64,000 nt of DNA from Glutinoglossum americanum (GCA_020080175.1 JAGHQL010000080.1:51140-115139), one strand, 5' to 3'. Counted from the first letter of the stretch, positions 1-11,560 are shown. Notes: generated by a model from the sequence alone, not told the origin. Translations and numbers: made by a program.

Positions 1-3000
1 CTATTGCTTCAGCATAGTTTCCTTCCCTATAAAGTATGGATAGTTGATTTCGTAATCGTAAGGCATGTAAATACTCGCTGCCTTGACCTTTGAGAAATGA
101 GTCAACAAGATGCATATATCGGCTGGTCCAGCACCCGCCGTGAAGCTCATAGTAAGGTGCTTCCGCGAAATATGCTCCCAAGAACAAAGACGAGGCGTGC
201 CTCAAGAGCGTCCAGTCTCCGCTAGGTTGCGACTCGCATTTGATATTTGATAACTTGGAAATAGCCTTCGAGTCATCGCAGAGGAGGACGGATTCAATAT
301 TTTCGCAACAAGCTCGAATGTGCGGAATAATGTCGCCATGCAGTCTGGTGAACGCCTTGAAGTTGGAGCATCTGTTCGAAGTCAGCATGGGTTTACGTTT
401 CCAGATAACCCTACTCTTACATGGATGCTAGGGGGCTATGTAGCTCTAGCAAAATATAGAAAGGGAATGCCTGTGCTACCATGCTAAGCGCTCGCCATAT
501 CACTTCCTCCCTCTCCTCTCCCTGAACTCTTGACCGAGCATGTAATTGGACAAGGGAATGTAGGGAGAACCCAGAGGAACACATGTCGGTGGATTCCTTG
601 GTTTGATGTATAAGAGATAGGGATAGTAGTGTTTCAATCGCCTCACCAAATGCCATTTCGTCAGAAAGTAGTGATACGAGTGATTTATCCACACAACCCT
701 GTTCTGGCGTCATTCCGTAGCTCTCCCCATCACGCCCAATCCTCTGTTGCTGCACCGTCCCTTGCCGTAAGAGCTCTAGGGAGATCTTCGACCTGTCGAG
801 GTGGGCGAAGACAAGGAAAAGCATCGCCGCCCTGGGGTTCTCTCGATACACAACATCCAGGTTCATATCCAGGCTTGTGAATACAGACTTGTCGTAAATG
901 GACATGCTAGGGCGGTAGCTGAGGAGGAACTGAGCCCGGTCTCCATATTGCTGGAGATACTCGCAAAAGGTCTTCTTGCGATGATGGACAAATCCTGCGG
1001 CTGAGTCTAAGGCAAGGGGGAGCCCCTCTACCTGTCCTGCGATCTCCTTAGCAGCATATAGCTCATCTTCGGAAAGAGCATCCCGGCCCGCTCGGCGGCG
1101 GAGTAAATCTACTGACTCTTGTAGGTTCAGCATTCCTAGTTCAATTGCATTCCCCACAAGATCGCTGTCTTGGACCCTGTGATCTAGCGTGGTGATGATA
1201 ATGTGCCCGTTTGAGACAGGAATATATTTGAAGAGATTTAGCGTGTCCAGCCGTTCGGCATTGTCAAATAAGATTAGCCAGTTCATGTTCAAAGGGTCTG
1301 AAAACCATCTCCTCACCTGCGCTGGCTTTTCGCTTTCCTGCGCACTACCCAAACGCAGCAGGCTATGGAGTTTTCCATAGTCATGAACTATGTGGCTTTC
1401 AGTAGAAGCGTTAATAAAAAAAACTCCTTTATAATAGGAGCGGTTTTCCTCAGCATATCGGATTGCTAATTGTGTCTTTCCTGCCCCACGTAACCCAAAT
1501 ATCGCCATTCGTTGCTGACAGTGCCCATGGGGAAGGAGTCTAGATATTTGATCAAGATATTCCCTTCGGCCAGTGAAGTTTAGGGACGAAGCATGCGGTA
1601 TCTCAAAATAAGATTGGGCTTCTAATGTTTTGCATCACTCAGCTTCAACCAGGATCCTCATGTCACTCAGACCGAATATATATGCTCACCCTCAATAGTA
1701 GCAAGGTTGGCCGCTGGGGCCCAGCCCGCTTCGCGATAACCAGAGATTGGTCCCGGGCTCGCGAGCGGAGGGGTAGGTTTATCTGCAGCTAACTCAGAAC
1801 GCACCCGCGTTATCATCGGGTGTCTATCACATACCTCCTCGCAACATCGCTTCATCAGCCAGATCTCTAAGGTGGGCCGCGACCCGCCTATATCCATTGT
1901 CGTCTCGATTTTGGAACTTGCAAACGGTGTGGTGATCGGCCCCTTCAATGCTAAATACTCTCTCCCGCTTTCCAAGACGAAGTGATGCAGATGAGGACGG
2001 AACGACCTATTGTATTTACTTAGTACACCGTAGTTAGCCGGATGCGAAATTAGCTCACAAGTACGCTCTTGCCGAGTCCATAAGGAATGGGGGTCTTCTC
2101 GGACTCGGTGATGGTGACAACAGGAAAGCTGTCTAGAAAGGCAAAGTCTCTAGAGATCTCTTGAAGGGGGCGAGAGTCGCGAACGAGATCATTGAGGTTG
2201 AGAAGGTTGGCATTAACAACTACCTGCGCAATCGAGCCAACACGATTTGCAAGCGCCGTAGCATCGGCTCCGTCATGAGGCACAGCAATGAACACTACGC
2301 CCCGGGTAGCAGTAAGGATTGAGGTAAAGTGCGGGTCTCTTTGTGCCATTGTGAGTGCCTGCTCGGCTTCTACTGAGTAATTCACTGATATAAGAACCGC
2401 TCACCGGCCCACGCACCTTTTTGATAAGTAGCCCACCAAGGCTGTGTCCGACCAATACTAGAGGCCGCTCTGATTCCTGAAGTTTCTTAGGATAGTTGCA
2501 CTCACAGGTTGGGAAGAGTCATACATCAGCTGAAGAGCGGTGAGACCACAGGTCCGCCAGAAGGTTTTCAGCGTTTTCCAAGAGCCCAAGAATATTCCTA
2601 CTATTTAGTACTCTAGCATCATATCCAAAAGTCATAATGCGAGCATCGGGCATCGTCTCGGGAAGGAAGTCTCTCAGCCACATCTTCTTGGACGACTTGT
2701 GTGTCCACGTGTTCATCGCGTGTCCTCCAAGACCATGGACGGCGACGATGCTATCGACTACTAATTAGTAAACATTGCAAATGCTGCAACGGTTGAAGAC
2801 CATATCACGGGGCCGCAACCTTAAGAAAGGGTTAATGACATACTCAACCTTTGGTTTGCTAGATTGCGAACTGGATCCAGGATAGAGCTCGGTTAGCCCA
2901 TAGTATAGATTGTCAGTTTGTTCGATAGGTGAAGGCTAAGATACGCCTATCAGTAGGCAGCATTTTCGGCAGGTAAGCGCTTACACTTAGGCCTTCGTGG

Positions 3001-3074
3001 TTCGGGGCGGGAGTACCGCTATTCTCCCACAACCGGCTCGCTCTACGAGATAGACCCGTAATGAGTTTTCTCAT
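1..3074 (-). CDS. NLR receptor: alpha/beta-hydrolase (SesB-like) - NB-ARC - TPR start; 3' end outside window
   Basis: Assembled from nine exons on the minus strand: 3074-2985, 2935-2844, 2750-2525, 2476-2417, 2358-2059, 2006-1835, 1782-1690, 1621-421 and 371 to beyond base 1. All junctions are GT-AG and every phase fits, giving at least 868 open codons. The N-terminal part is a serine-hydrolase fold: HGLGGH near residue 67 and the nucleophile elbow GHSLGG with Ser148. NB-ARC follows, with P-loop GLRGAGKT (about 387-394), Walker B LILFDNAE, IIITT, GLPLAL and a winged-helix LHSLVQ. The last exon reads as the start of a helical TPR region and is cut by the window edge. Fungal NLRs of this design are cytoplasmic STAND ATPases in which a lipase-like domain is the likely effector and the repeats bind ligand. 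No stop or frameshift is seen. The ATG at 3074 was chosen because it opens the first exon in phase. Confidence 0.88.
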
Positions 3075-3577
3075 TTCGCTAATAATAACCAAAAAAGCTA
3101 GGGTATCCCTGCAGCTGGCAAAGGTTCTGGTGCTCTATCTAGGTTCTCCAGGCAGCTAGAGAACGCAGGATAATAAAAGAAGCAGAAGATGTTGGTGATA
3201 TACCATCGTCGCCGGACCGGTCCTCTAATGTGCCGTTGCCTAGTTGGCGGGGACGCGGCCGCAGGCATACCAGGGTAGAATATCCCCTTCACGCTAGATG
3301 CAATAACAGCCTTGCCCCAAGCTTTGCCAACGACGCCTCGCTATAGCGCCTACCCCTCTCCTTCGTTCGCCTCACTTTAACCCGGGAACCTTATTGGGGC
3401 TCAACCTGAGTAATCCCTCAGAGATTTCATGCTAGACATGACTAGACATGACATGGGTCTGATCGCGAGTAAACTGGATAGCCGCGAACGCGCAATCGTG
3501 TACAGTGCAGTACTGACCCCAGCCATCAGCTCCGGTAGTTCCGGGTTGCTAGAGCGTAGCATATGAACAACCTCAAC
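3075..3577. other. Intergenic, no gene seen
   Basis: This is the region upstream of the NLR. Only short open frames without recognisable motifs occur. It would contain the NLR promoter, but no element can be named with confidence. Confidence 0.5.
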
Positions 3578-3655
3578 CAGAGTCCGATATGGCCAAACGC
3601 GACGCAGCCACCTCGCTTATGGGTTTCGGCCAAAAATGTATTTAATTCTCAGCTT
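3578..3655. repeat. Diverged extra copy of the element terminal repeat
   Basis: The stretch starting AGAGTCCGATATGGCC and running to ATGTATTTAATTC matches, with many changes, the terminal-repeat sequence that begins at about 3713 (AGAGTCCGAGATGGCC ... GGTACTTAATTTTC). It lies in the same orientation about 135 bp upstream and looks like an older solo end or a duplicated repeat end. Confidence 0.5.
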
Positions 3656-3799
3656 CTCGTGAGTCTTATAAGTTTTCCTGTGATTTCTCAGGCTACCCAA
3701 GAAAAACCCTTAGAGTCCGAGATGGCCATTCGCACCATGTACCTCGCTTATTATTTTATGACAAAAAGGTACTTAATTTTCGATTTTTTAGAAACTCTA

Positions 3800-4121
3800 T
3801 AAGTCCTTTCACATCTATCTACACATAAAATGGCTTTTCCCATGTAATGAAAGAATATGCATACAATCAATATGAGAAGTGTTATTGCTATTTAGTACAG
3901 GGGGTATTGTAAAGAATTAAAATTCTACCATGCTATTTTCCATACAAAATAACTAGTAAAATTTACAATATTTGTATAGGAAGTTAATGAAACAAAATTT
4001 TTTAACTTACCATAATATTCTCTGTATTAAATAGCAATGCTACCCCCAATACTAATTATATGCATATTTCTCCATTACATAGAAAAGCAATTTTATTCTT
4101 AAATAAATGTAAAAGAACTTA
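3800..4121. mobile_element. 322-bp Stowaway-like MITE with long inverted repeats
   Basis: The AT-rich insert has ends TAAGTCCTTTCACATC and, reverse complemented, TAAGTTCTTTTACATT. Pairing continues for about 110 bp per side through shared blocks such as ATAAAAT, GCTTTTC, ATGTAATG, AATATGCATA and ATTGCTATTTA. TA dinucleotides flank it (3798-3799 and 4122-4123). Most mismatches between the arms are C/T or A/G transitions. There is no coding capacity. It interrupts the left inverted repeat of the Tc1-like element, so it arrived later. Confidence 0.85.
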
Positions 4122-4199
4122 TACGAAGGACAGCAGCAAAAGTCTTAAGATTCTTAACTAAATTTTAGTTAAGCAAGTACTCTACCAACTTCACCTAAA

Positions 4200-5490
4200 A
4201 TGCCCGGTCGCTCAGTTCCAATATCTCTTCGTGCGCAAGCACTTACACTTCTTGAAGAAGGTGTTGCAGTATCTAAAATTACTGAGTATACTAGTCTTTC
4301 TAAAGCAACAATTTATCGAATTAAAAAAATCGCAGTTGAACGAGGTTATGATCCTAAGGTAAGTCATGAGTTTAAAGATGAGTATTTTACTGATGCACCC
4401 CGCTCTGGTCGGCCTAAAGTTATTACAGAAGAGGTTTCTACTAAAGTACTAGAAATAGTACGTGCAGATAGAGAAGGAAGAGAGAAGTCAGCACGAGAGA
4501 TAGGTTTTTTTACTAGCATATCAGAAATGTCAACATTACGGATTTTGCGAGAGCATGGATTAGGAAAGTAGAAGCCTACATGGAAGCCTGGCTTAACTGC
4601 AGTTATGCGTAAAGCTAGACTAAAGTTTTGTCTTGAGCATGAGCATTGGGGAATAGAAGATTGGAAAAATATTATTTGGTCAGATGAAACTAGTATTATG
4701 CTAGGTCATCGGCATGGCAAAGTTCGAGTCTAGAGGACAAGAGATGAACGTTATGATCGTACGGTTATTTGTACACATTGAAAAAAAGCTTCTGAATTTA
4801 TGTTTTGGGGCTGCTTTTCTTACGATAAGAAAGGTCCTATGCATATTTGGACGACTGAAACTGCTCAAGAAAGAAAAGCTGCTGATAAAGAGTTGGAAAT
4901 TATCAATGCAGTTCGAGAGCCTATTCTTAAAGCTGAATGGGAGTTAGAAACAGCAATGCGACGTATGAACCTTAGATGGCAACCTGCTGGTAGAAAGCCA
5001 AAATGGAAGTTTACTCGAGAAACTGGTAAACTGGTTCGAATAGGCAAAGCTGGAGGAATTGACTGGTACCATTATGGGAGAGAAATCCTGATAAAAAAAC
5101 TTATACTATTTGCTCTCGAGTGCAAAAAGGAATGGCCTGGAACTATTATTCAGGAGGACAACGCACCAGCACATGCACATAAAAACTCAAGAAGAAATCT
5201 ATAAGATTTTTGATGTGCAACGCATATTATGGCCTGGTAATTCTCCAGACCTTAATATGATTGAGCCGTCATGGGCATTTCTTAAGAGAGCAACTACTAA
5301 AGAAGGACCTTTAAGGTTGCGCAAAGTTGCGATGGAGACATGGACAACAGCATGGAAAGATCTTGAACAAAAAAGAATTCAGGCATGGATTGAGCGCATT
5401 GAACCTCATATTAAAGAAGTTATTAGGCTTGAGGGCGGAAACTATTATCACGAAGGAAGGCAGCGCAGGAAGGAACAGCGAGAACAGTAG
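4200..5490 (+). pseudogene. Tc1-like transposase pseudogene
   Basis: The frame from ATG 4200 gives an N-terminal helix-turn-helix region (ISLRAQALTLLEEG ... LSKATIYRIKK). It then runs through three in-frame stops, TAG 4569-4571, TAG 4731-4733 and TGA 4779-4781, and a frameshift near 5175-5185. Between the lesions the DDE domain is readable: WSDETS (first Asp), QEDNAPAHAH (second Asp) and WPGNSPDLNMIEPSW (the third acidic residue in IEPSW). The stops are of the kind produced by C-to-T change on either strand. No functional protein can be made from this copy. Confidence 0.9.
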
Positions 5491-5775
5491 GAACATGGTC
5501 GGAAACAGAAGCAGCAGTCCGCTTAACTAAAATTTAGTGGGGCAAGGCTTAAGCGAAGCTTAATAAAAAGTCTTAAGACTTTTGGTGCCGTTCTCCGTAG
5601 TGTTTCTAAAAAGGGTTATTTACCGAAATACCCTCATTTTCAATTTTAATTACTCGGCTACCCCAAAAATTTAACAAATTACTGAAATACCCTATTGTAA
5701 GTCATATGATGGCCGCGAAAGCTCGCGTCCAGCCGCGCGTTTTCGCGGCCACAAGCTTTTGCGACCACAGCCTCT

Positions 5776-5885
5776 CACTTAGCTACTTAGCTACTTATAT
5801 AGTTACTTATATAACTGTCCACCTAGCTACCTATGTAGCTGCCCACTTAACTGTCTGCATAACTGTCTACTTAGCTGTCTATGTG
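5776..5885. repeat. Degenerate short tandem repeat, 8/16-bp period
   Basis: A run of variants of ACTTAGCT and ACCTATGTAGCTGCCC (ACTTATATAGTT, ACTTAACTGTCT, ACTTAGCTGTCT) covers about 110 bp in the centre of the inverted-repeat element. It looks like slippage-expanded non-coding DNA. Confidence 0.7.
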
Positions 5886-6357
5886 TAAGAACTCTCGACG
5901 TCAAGGTGACCCGAAGGCACTCTGACATCAACGGCTCTAGGGAGGTTTAGTAACAGTGTGACGTTGCACCTCGCAACGACAATGCTAGCTAGCCATCTGG
6001 TCTACGTGTAGATAAGACTTAGGTATATAAGAACTAATAGATTGATGTGACGGCTGCTTATATAAGCTGGGCCGCGAAGGTTGGATGCCGCGGGCATCAA
6101 GGCCGAGCTAGCCCTAGGGGGCCAGTCACGACGAAGCAAGGGAGGCCGGCTGCGTGGCACAACGGGAGGGTAGGTCTAATGGTCTTTAATAGTCTAACTA
6201 AAGTAATTATGGTATTGACCGATGAGGTTCCCTTCAGGACCCTCCTTGGCCTTCTATTTATACTAATGGCCCTGAGGGGCCTACAGGTAGGGACCTGTCT
6301 GGTTCCCTCCATGGATGCGTACGGACCCCTCGCCTCCGGCCGTACTTCCATTGGGAA

Positions 6358-6527
6358 GTTCTTATGATGCCCATGTAGTTCCCTCGCCACCGGCCATGCC
6401 TTCCGCCACTGCCCGTGCTCTTATGTGGAGTTCTCATGATGCTCATGCGATTTCTTCGCCGCTGGCCGTGCTCCTATGTGGAGTTCCTATGATGCCCGTG
6501 CGGTTCCTTCGCCGCCGGCCGTGGCAG
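6358..6527. repeat. Minisatellite, 53-bp period, about three copies
   Basis: Copies start at 6358, 6430 and 6483, each with a GTTCTYATGATGCYCATG core followed by TTCCYTCGCC and GGCCGTGC. The first copy carries about 19 extra bases. The array lies in the centre of the inverted-repeat element, next to its right arm. Confidence 0.7.
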
Positions 6528-6748
6528 AAGTAACAAAAAGGCGGTGTAGATGTGGGGTAAAATTGGGGTATTCTAGTAATTTGTTAAATTTTTGGGGTAG
6601 CCGAGTAATTAAAATTGAAAATGAGGGTATTTCGGTAAATAACCCTTCTAAAAAATCGGAAATTAGGTACCTTTTTGGCATAAAATGGTAGCGAGGTACA
6701 TGGTGGTGCGAATGACCATCTGGTGCGAATGGCCATCTCGGACTCTAG

Positions 6749-7575
6749 CTGAACAAACCAGATAAAAGCAAGAAAAAACTTGCAAAGATGAAATTGTAAG
6801 CGGGGCCGTTGTGGTCGCGGGCATGAAATTGTGTTTCATACGACACAAACGCGGCGTATCACGTATCCGGGCACAAGACGAGCCATGGAGTATCCGATGG
6901 ATATCGTGGTATTCGCTATCCTGGCGAGCGGGGATGTCCGTTCAGCCACTCGAGCTGAATAGCTAAGAGCATCAGTTGTAGCGCTCCCGGTAGGCGTGGC
7001 TGCGTCCCCCAACAATAGCCTCCAGCGTGTTGACCACTCACGCCCGAAGAGCTAAACTTAAATCCAGACAAAACGGCGTGTTGTCATATGCTAAGGCCGC
7101 CCCATATACATCCGACGCGTGAACGCAGCTTATGACGACGTGATGCCAGTCATAACGGCGATGATTGCGTGTTCGTGCTTGCATGTATTGGCATATGCCA
7201 GACAATTAATAGAATGCTCAGGGTACATAAATAAGCTATCAAGAACACTCATCTTGCATAGTTTTCTCAGTAACTCTAGCATTTATACACCCTATTCATG
7301 TTAATTATACACGCTTTATACTATCGCTATATGACCATTACCCTTTTCCGCCTCAAAGCATGACCTACGACCATGTAGAGCTTGTGTTAAAGACCAAAGG
7401 GGCCACGAGCAGATTCCGGTGTTGACCGACTCTATTTGAACAGTTAAGGCAAGAGGCATTGATAAGAATTCTAAGTCTTGTCGCTAAATATCCGAATGAT
7501 ATAATCAGAAATCGCTGCAGGGTATCTAAGTAAGACGTTAGCCCCAACGTGATTGGTGAATTCCATCAGATGCCC
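6749..7575. other. Intergenic, no gene seen
   Basis: Only short unrelated open frames occur between the transposon nest and the peptidase 3' end. No RNA gene or further element was recognised. Confidence 0.5.
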
Positions 7576-9799
7576 TTACAGATCAGTAGAAGGGTGCCCA
7601 GTGGAACCACCGACGCACGGTCTCTTGCCCCACATGGCCTCAGCAGCAGCCCTCCACATTTGCGAGACATCCCCCAACATCCACGCCGTATAGAAGACCC
7701 GGCAGTCGGCGGCTTCGTACACGAACTGCGTGGGGGTATCCTGACCTAGAGGGATGCTGTCACGGAAATTGATGCTGTTGCCTTCGTCTGCCAAGCGCAG
7801 CGGAAGGCTACCTGGGAGAAATGCATCCCAACCTTCCGCCGCAGCCTCATCGGGGAAGTTGGTAAGAAGGAAGTCGGTAATATTCGCCAGGGTGGGGAAC
7901 TCTAGAACTTGTGTTCCCTTGACCCCGCCGATGGCTTGCATGGGGCCGAGATTTGGACGCCCACCCATAACGATAGATTTCACGCCAACCTGTTTCATGA
8001 AGCTCGCTAGGATAGTGCAGGTTGAAGCGCAGGCGCCGTCGGTCAACAAAATGACATCCTCCGGGGCAAAAATTTGGGGAAACGGCTTAGGGCCCTCCAA
8101 TTCTCCTAGGTTGAGCCTGACGATGTTTGTGAAATTGTCGCCGGCCACAGTAACAGGGCCGAAAAGCTCAGGGAAAGAGGTGAAGTTTTTCCCATTTTGG
8201 TCGAGGTACGATTGGAAGGCAAAACTGTCGGCGGGATTTGAGAAATTAGGATCGGTGGCCGTAGTGTTTGTGCCGTTTTGGGCATCCGTGTTGAGAGTCT
8301 TTTGAATCTCTGAGCCTAGGTTCCCAAAGACGTCCGCGGCGGAGTGTGCACGGAATCTTGTGCCGTCATAAGGCTTGCTATCCGGGAAGAACTGATTTCA
8401 AGGTTAGCTAGGGGTGAATAGGCTAAGTATGCGAATATGAGAAGTCGACAAACTGAGAGCTCACCTGCTGAAATGTGAGATATCCAAGCTTTATAAGGCC
8501 CCCGTTGTTACCGCTGACATCGATTATAACTTTCCTCACGCCGGAATCTTTAGCTGCCTTCAAAAACTTATGTACGGTAGGTATATAATCCGCGCCTTCA
8601 TTGTCACTGGGCGAAAAGGTGTTAATCACAAGAACCCCAAGTGACGAACCCTCCAAGATATAGCCACTGACGGCAAGATCCTGACTGTTGACGATGGGCA
8701 AAGGGTATCCCGGAATCTGGGTGGAAGTCGGCGATGTGGGTTCGGCGGCTGGAGTGGGTGTGAGCGGCGGAAGGCAAAACTTGTCATAAAAATCCTGGCC
8801 AGACTCGACGTCGCTGAAATCCTCCTTGACCACTGCCATGCTTTTAAGGGAAATTGTTGTACCGTTCTCGAAGGCTACCGTGACTATATCCCCTAGGAAC
8901 AGAGCAGTGGGTGTAAGTGTCTCAACCCTCTTACCAGACCTCGCAAAGGTTCCGAAAAACATCTGGTTGTAGTTTGCATCCTGATCTTGCTGCGGTCCAA
9001 GCGTATTAGCAACGTTTTGTAGGAATGCCGACGCATCCTGGTTGTTTATTTGTTTTATAGATGACGGGTTGTAGTCTGGCTTTGTTGTATTCTGCATGGC
9101 GAGGTAGTCGGCTAAGGTATTGGTAAATTCCCGTTAGTTAGTCTCCCACGACCCGGGTTTGTCGTAGCAGTGGGGGATATGGACTCACAATAGAAGTAGA
9201 TTTTAGGGATAGCCGTACCATCGCCAGAGATTGACACCATTCTCAGTGGCGGAGACGTAAAAAAACCGAAAACCGATCCGACAATATAGGGGGCAATTTG
9301 GAAGTGGCCGTCATGCGCCGACGCAGTGAGCAGGACAAGCGCAAATTGGAAGTCGTATTCGTTTTTGTAAACATCCGTCTGGAGATTTCGTAAGATTTTG
9401 TCCAGACCATCCATGATATCCACTCCAGGGTACGAGTAATTCTTCGGAGGTGCTTTTAGGGGCGTGAGTGTTGACTGGAACGCATAATAGTTCTTTAGGC
9501 CTTTCAGATGTTCGACCGCTAAGGATTTGTTGATAGGGACGGAATGCAGGCAGTCCAGTGCGACCTCCGCCGGAACCTTGAGAGGCACATCGGTTGGACC
9601 TACCGCCGTTAGCCAATTTGTCTCAAGATTGTGGAGGTTGATGGGACATACGGTTTGGGTTCGCCTGTAGTGCACTGACTTTGGCACACCCCGACAGGTT
9701 ATCAGGGTTTGGGAGCGTAGTCGAAGTCGGTGTGGCGGGTAGTGCTTGTACCCGCCAAGCAGCAAGCAAGAGAGCGATGGCGACCTTAGAGAAAAACAT
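7576..9799 (-). CDS. Secreted peptidase S41 family protein (tail-specific protease-like)
   Basis: Four exons, 9799-9652, 9599-9189, 9111-8465 and 8391-7576, join in phase to 673 aa. The true start is the ATG at 9799, which opens a signal peptide (MFFSKVAIALLLAAW, cleavage near VQALP). The first intron (GTATGT to GGTAG) switches frame, so the longer open frame starting at 9765 is misleading. Family marks are VALDCLHSVP, the YKNEYDFQFAL and AHDGHF block typical of fungal S41 proteins, a DVSGNNGG strand, and the catalytic serine context TDGACASTC (Ser about 525). It should act outside the cell or in the secretory pathway. No lesion is seen. Substrate is unknown; fungal S41 members lack the PDZ-linked roles of bacterial Ctp proteases. 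Confidence 0.88.
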
Positions 9800-11560
9800 A
9801 CTGATACAACGTATAGAAAGAGAACTGACTACTGACGGAGGGAGTCTTGAGTGTTGGACTGTCGTTGTAATATAGGTAGTGTAGGTAGGGTTTCCGCTGT
9901 TATTTCGGCCACTGAGGGTACCCGTGGTAGGGCTATGTCGGCAGGCTGGGGGACTCAGCTGCTTACCTTACCGGATTCTTAATTTTAATAAGGGCTCCCT
10001 ACTGACGGTTAGCGATGAGATAGAGGCACCTGGGTTTCATGGTAGGGCAGAAAGGCGGTGCATTTCTCAACAGGTATTCTGCGTATTTAGCGATAGAAAC
10101 TAGGGGCAGTAATGCGTTGCTGAAGAACCCGGATCTTGAGCTAAGTAGGTAGCCAGCGTACAGGATTTACGTAGAAAATCAACCTATCCGTTCCACGCTA
10201 ACAATAGATATAATTATTAGTAGTAAAGAAGTCGTGCTCCCGGCCGCCTCGCGGCCTTAAATTAGACGATTGAGCCACTACCTCCAGGATCTTTTACGTG
10301 CGAGCCTGTCACTCATTAAACAAGCGCTCGCCCTCTGCAGAACTTTTACGTCAAAAACTTACTAAGCTCGGTGGTGAAGGCCTCCCTTCGCCTGGGTTTC
10401 CTTGTCGGGAACCTGCCAAGCCCCACAATGCGTCTCGGGAAATAACGTCAGCCTTCTCAGCCACCAACACAAAAAGACAAGCTGAGATTTCCCGTGTTTC
10501 GGACGTCCTGAGGGCCACCGGTTCCTTCCCACTCTCCAACCCCCGTGCCAAGTCCGGTAACACCTCGGTCGTTTCAGGGCTTGGGTTTTGACGGAAAGAA
10601 AGGTAGAAAATATTAGACTTTGCTCATTCGTTGTGTAGCTGGCGAAACTGAAGGAATTATGCAGCCTGGCACTGCTGTCTGTCGCATGCACCAGAGCGTA
10701 GACGGGCGCATGGTATCCAGCCAACCAACAAAAACGTCCGGGTATCCCGTGCGCAGCCCGTCGTGTTAGGTGTTGGGATGAACGAACAAAGAGCCGAATC
10801 AGACTCGTTTGGCAATCACCCGGCATAAACCCAACATCAGGTCAGCAAATTCACTTCAAGGCAGTGCTCAGAGATCAGAGCGAATTCTTCTAGAGTCTAG
10901 TAACCAACTGACTGGTAGGTACTTTATCTCTTCCGCGTTCACCCTACTATATTCTCTTGGAAGATATACCTGCCTTTTGTTAGATCATGGGCTCTAGTCT
11001 AAGGATCAACCGCTCAGCTTGATTGGGTGAGTTTAAATAGCCAAGGGCTAGTAAGCTTTCGCCTCCGGTATATCTTCCCGAAGCGCGGCTGCGGGCGGCA
11101 CACTACATGGGAGCTGAGGGAACAAGGGTCGCACCTGCCCCCCCCGCTCGACAGTCTAGAACAACGCCGTTCTTAAAACCCAGCGGTCGCAAAATTTTAA
11201 AAGGCTGACCTGGGCAGTCTTTGGAATTTTGTATCGTAATGCGTCAGGCACTACTTTCCTAGGTTTTTGAACTTTGGGAAAGTAAGAAAGCTTACAGCCT
11301 GTTGTAAAATGCTAGTAAGGACATTGCCGTTCGAAAGGTTCCACTGTTCTGTTCTCCACTCGGGAGAGAAGAATCTCGCGGTTCCGGGGATTCTATCGTC
11401 GCGCGTAGGCTACCCTTCATATCTGCCTCGCGCTCGGGGAGTGGGGAATTCCCGCCTTGGCTCTGTTCGGTGTTTGCGCTGACTTCTCGGTCGTTAGGGT
11501 AGATAGGAACCACCCCGCACGAAAGCGCACTGTGTAGCTATCGAGACCCAAATCCTCAGC
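9800..11560. other. Intergenic, no gene seen
   Basis: This is 1.7 kb without a supportable gene. Overlapping frames at 10298-10591 (+) and 10362-10826 (-) lie on opposite strands over the same bases and show no family motif, so neither is called. A short GC-rich palindrome (GGCCGCCTCGCGGCC, near 10240) is present. Confidence 0.5.

Larger units (their letters stand above)
3791..5606 (+). mobile_element. Tc1/mariner-like transposon, inactive, TA target duplication
   Basis: TA dinucleotides at 3789-3790 and 5607-5608 flank inverted ends GAAACTCTA...CGAAGGACAGC (left) and, reverse complemented, GAAACACTACGGAGAACGGC (right). Both continue as CAAAAGTCTTAAGA. The left inverted repeat is itself interrupted by a MITE at 3800-4121; without it the element is about 1.49 kb, normal for Tc1-like elements. 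Removing it restores the flanking repeat arm: GATTTTTTA joins AAAAGGGTTATT, matching the intact right arm at 6640-6660 except for one base. It carries a degenerate transposase. Confidence 0.88.
3711..6748. mobile_element. Inverted-repeat DNA element, left repeat split by a Tc1-like insertion
   Basis: Bases 3711-3790 continued by 5609-5700 form one repeat arm. Bases about 6560-6748 are its reverse complement, nearly identical over some 170-190 bp: both carry the TAGAGTCCGAGATGGCC outer end and an inner GGGTATTT plus TTTGGGGTAGCCGAG stretch. The right arm has an extra 17-bp duplication (CATTCGCACC repeated). Without the nested insertion the unit would be about 1.2 kb with an 860-bp centre that holds only tandem repeats and no credible transposase, so it is probably non-autonomous. 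Outer boundaries and target duplication could not be fixed. Confidence 0.65.

Noticed and set aside
9112-9765. ATG at 9765 as the start of the S41 peptidase
   Set aside because: The frame there is out of phase with the signal peptide; the ATG at 9799 with a 52-nt intron gives a proper secreted N-terminus.
10298-10826. 97-codon plus and 154-codon minus frames over the same bases
   Set aside because: Neither has a recognisable family feature, and opposite-strand overlap makes both doubtful.
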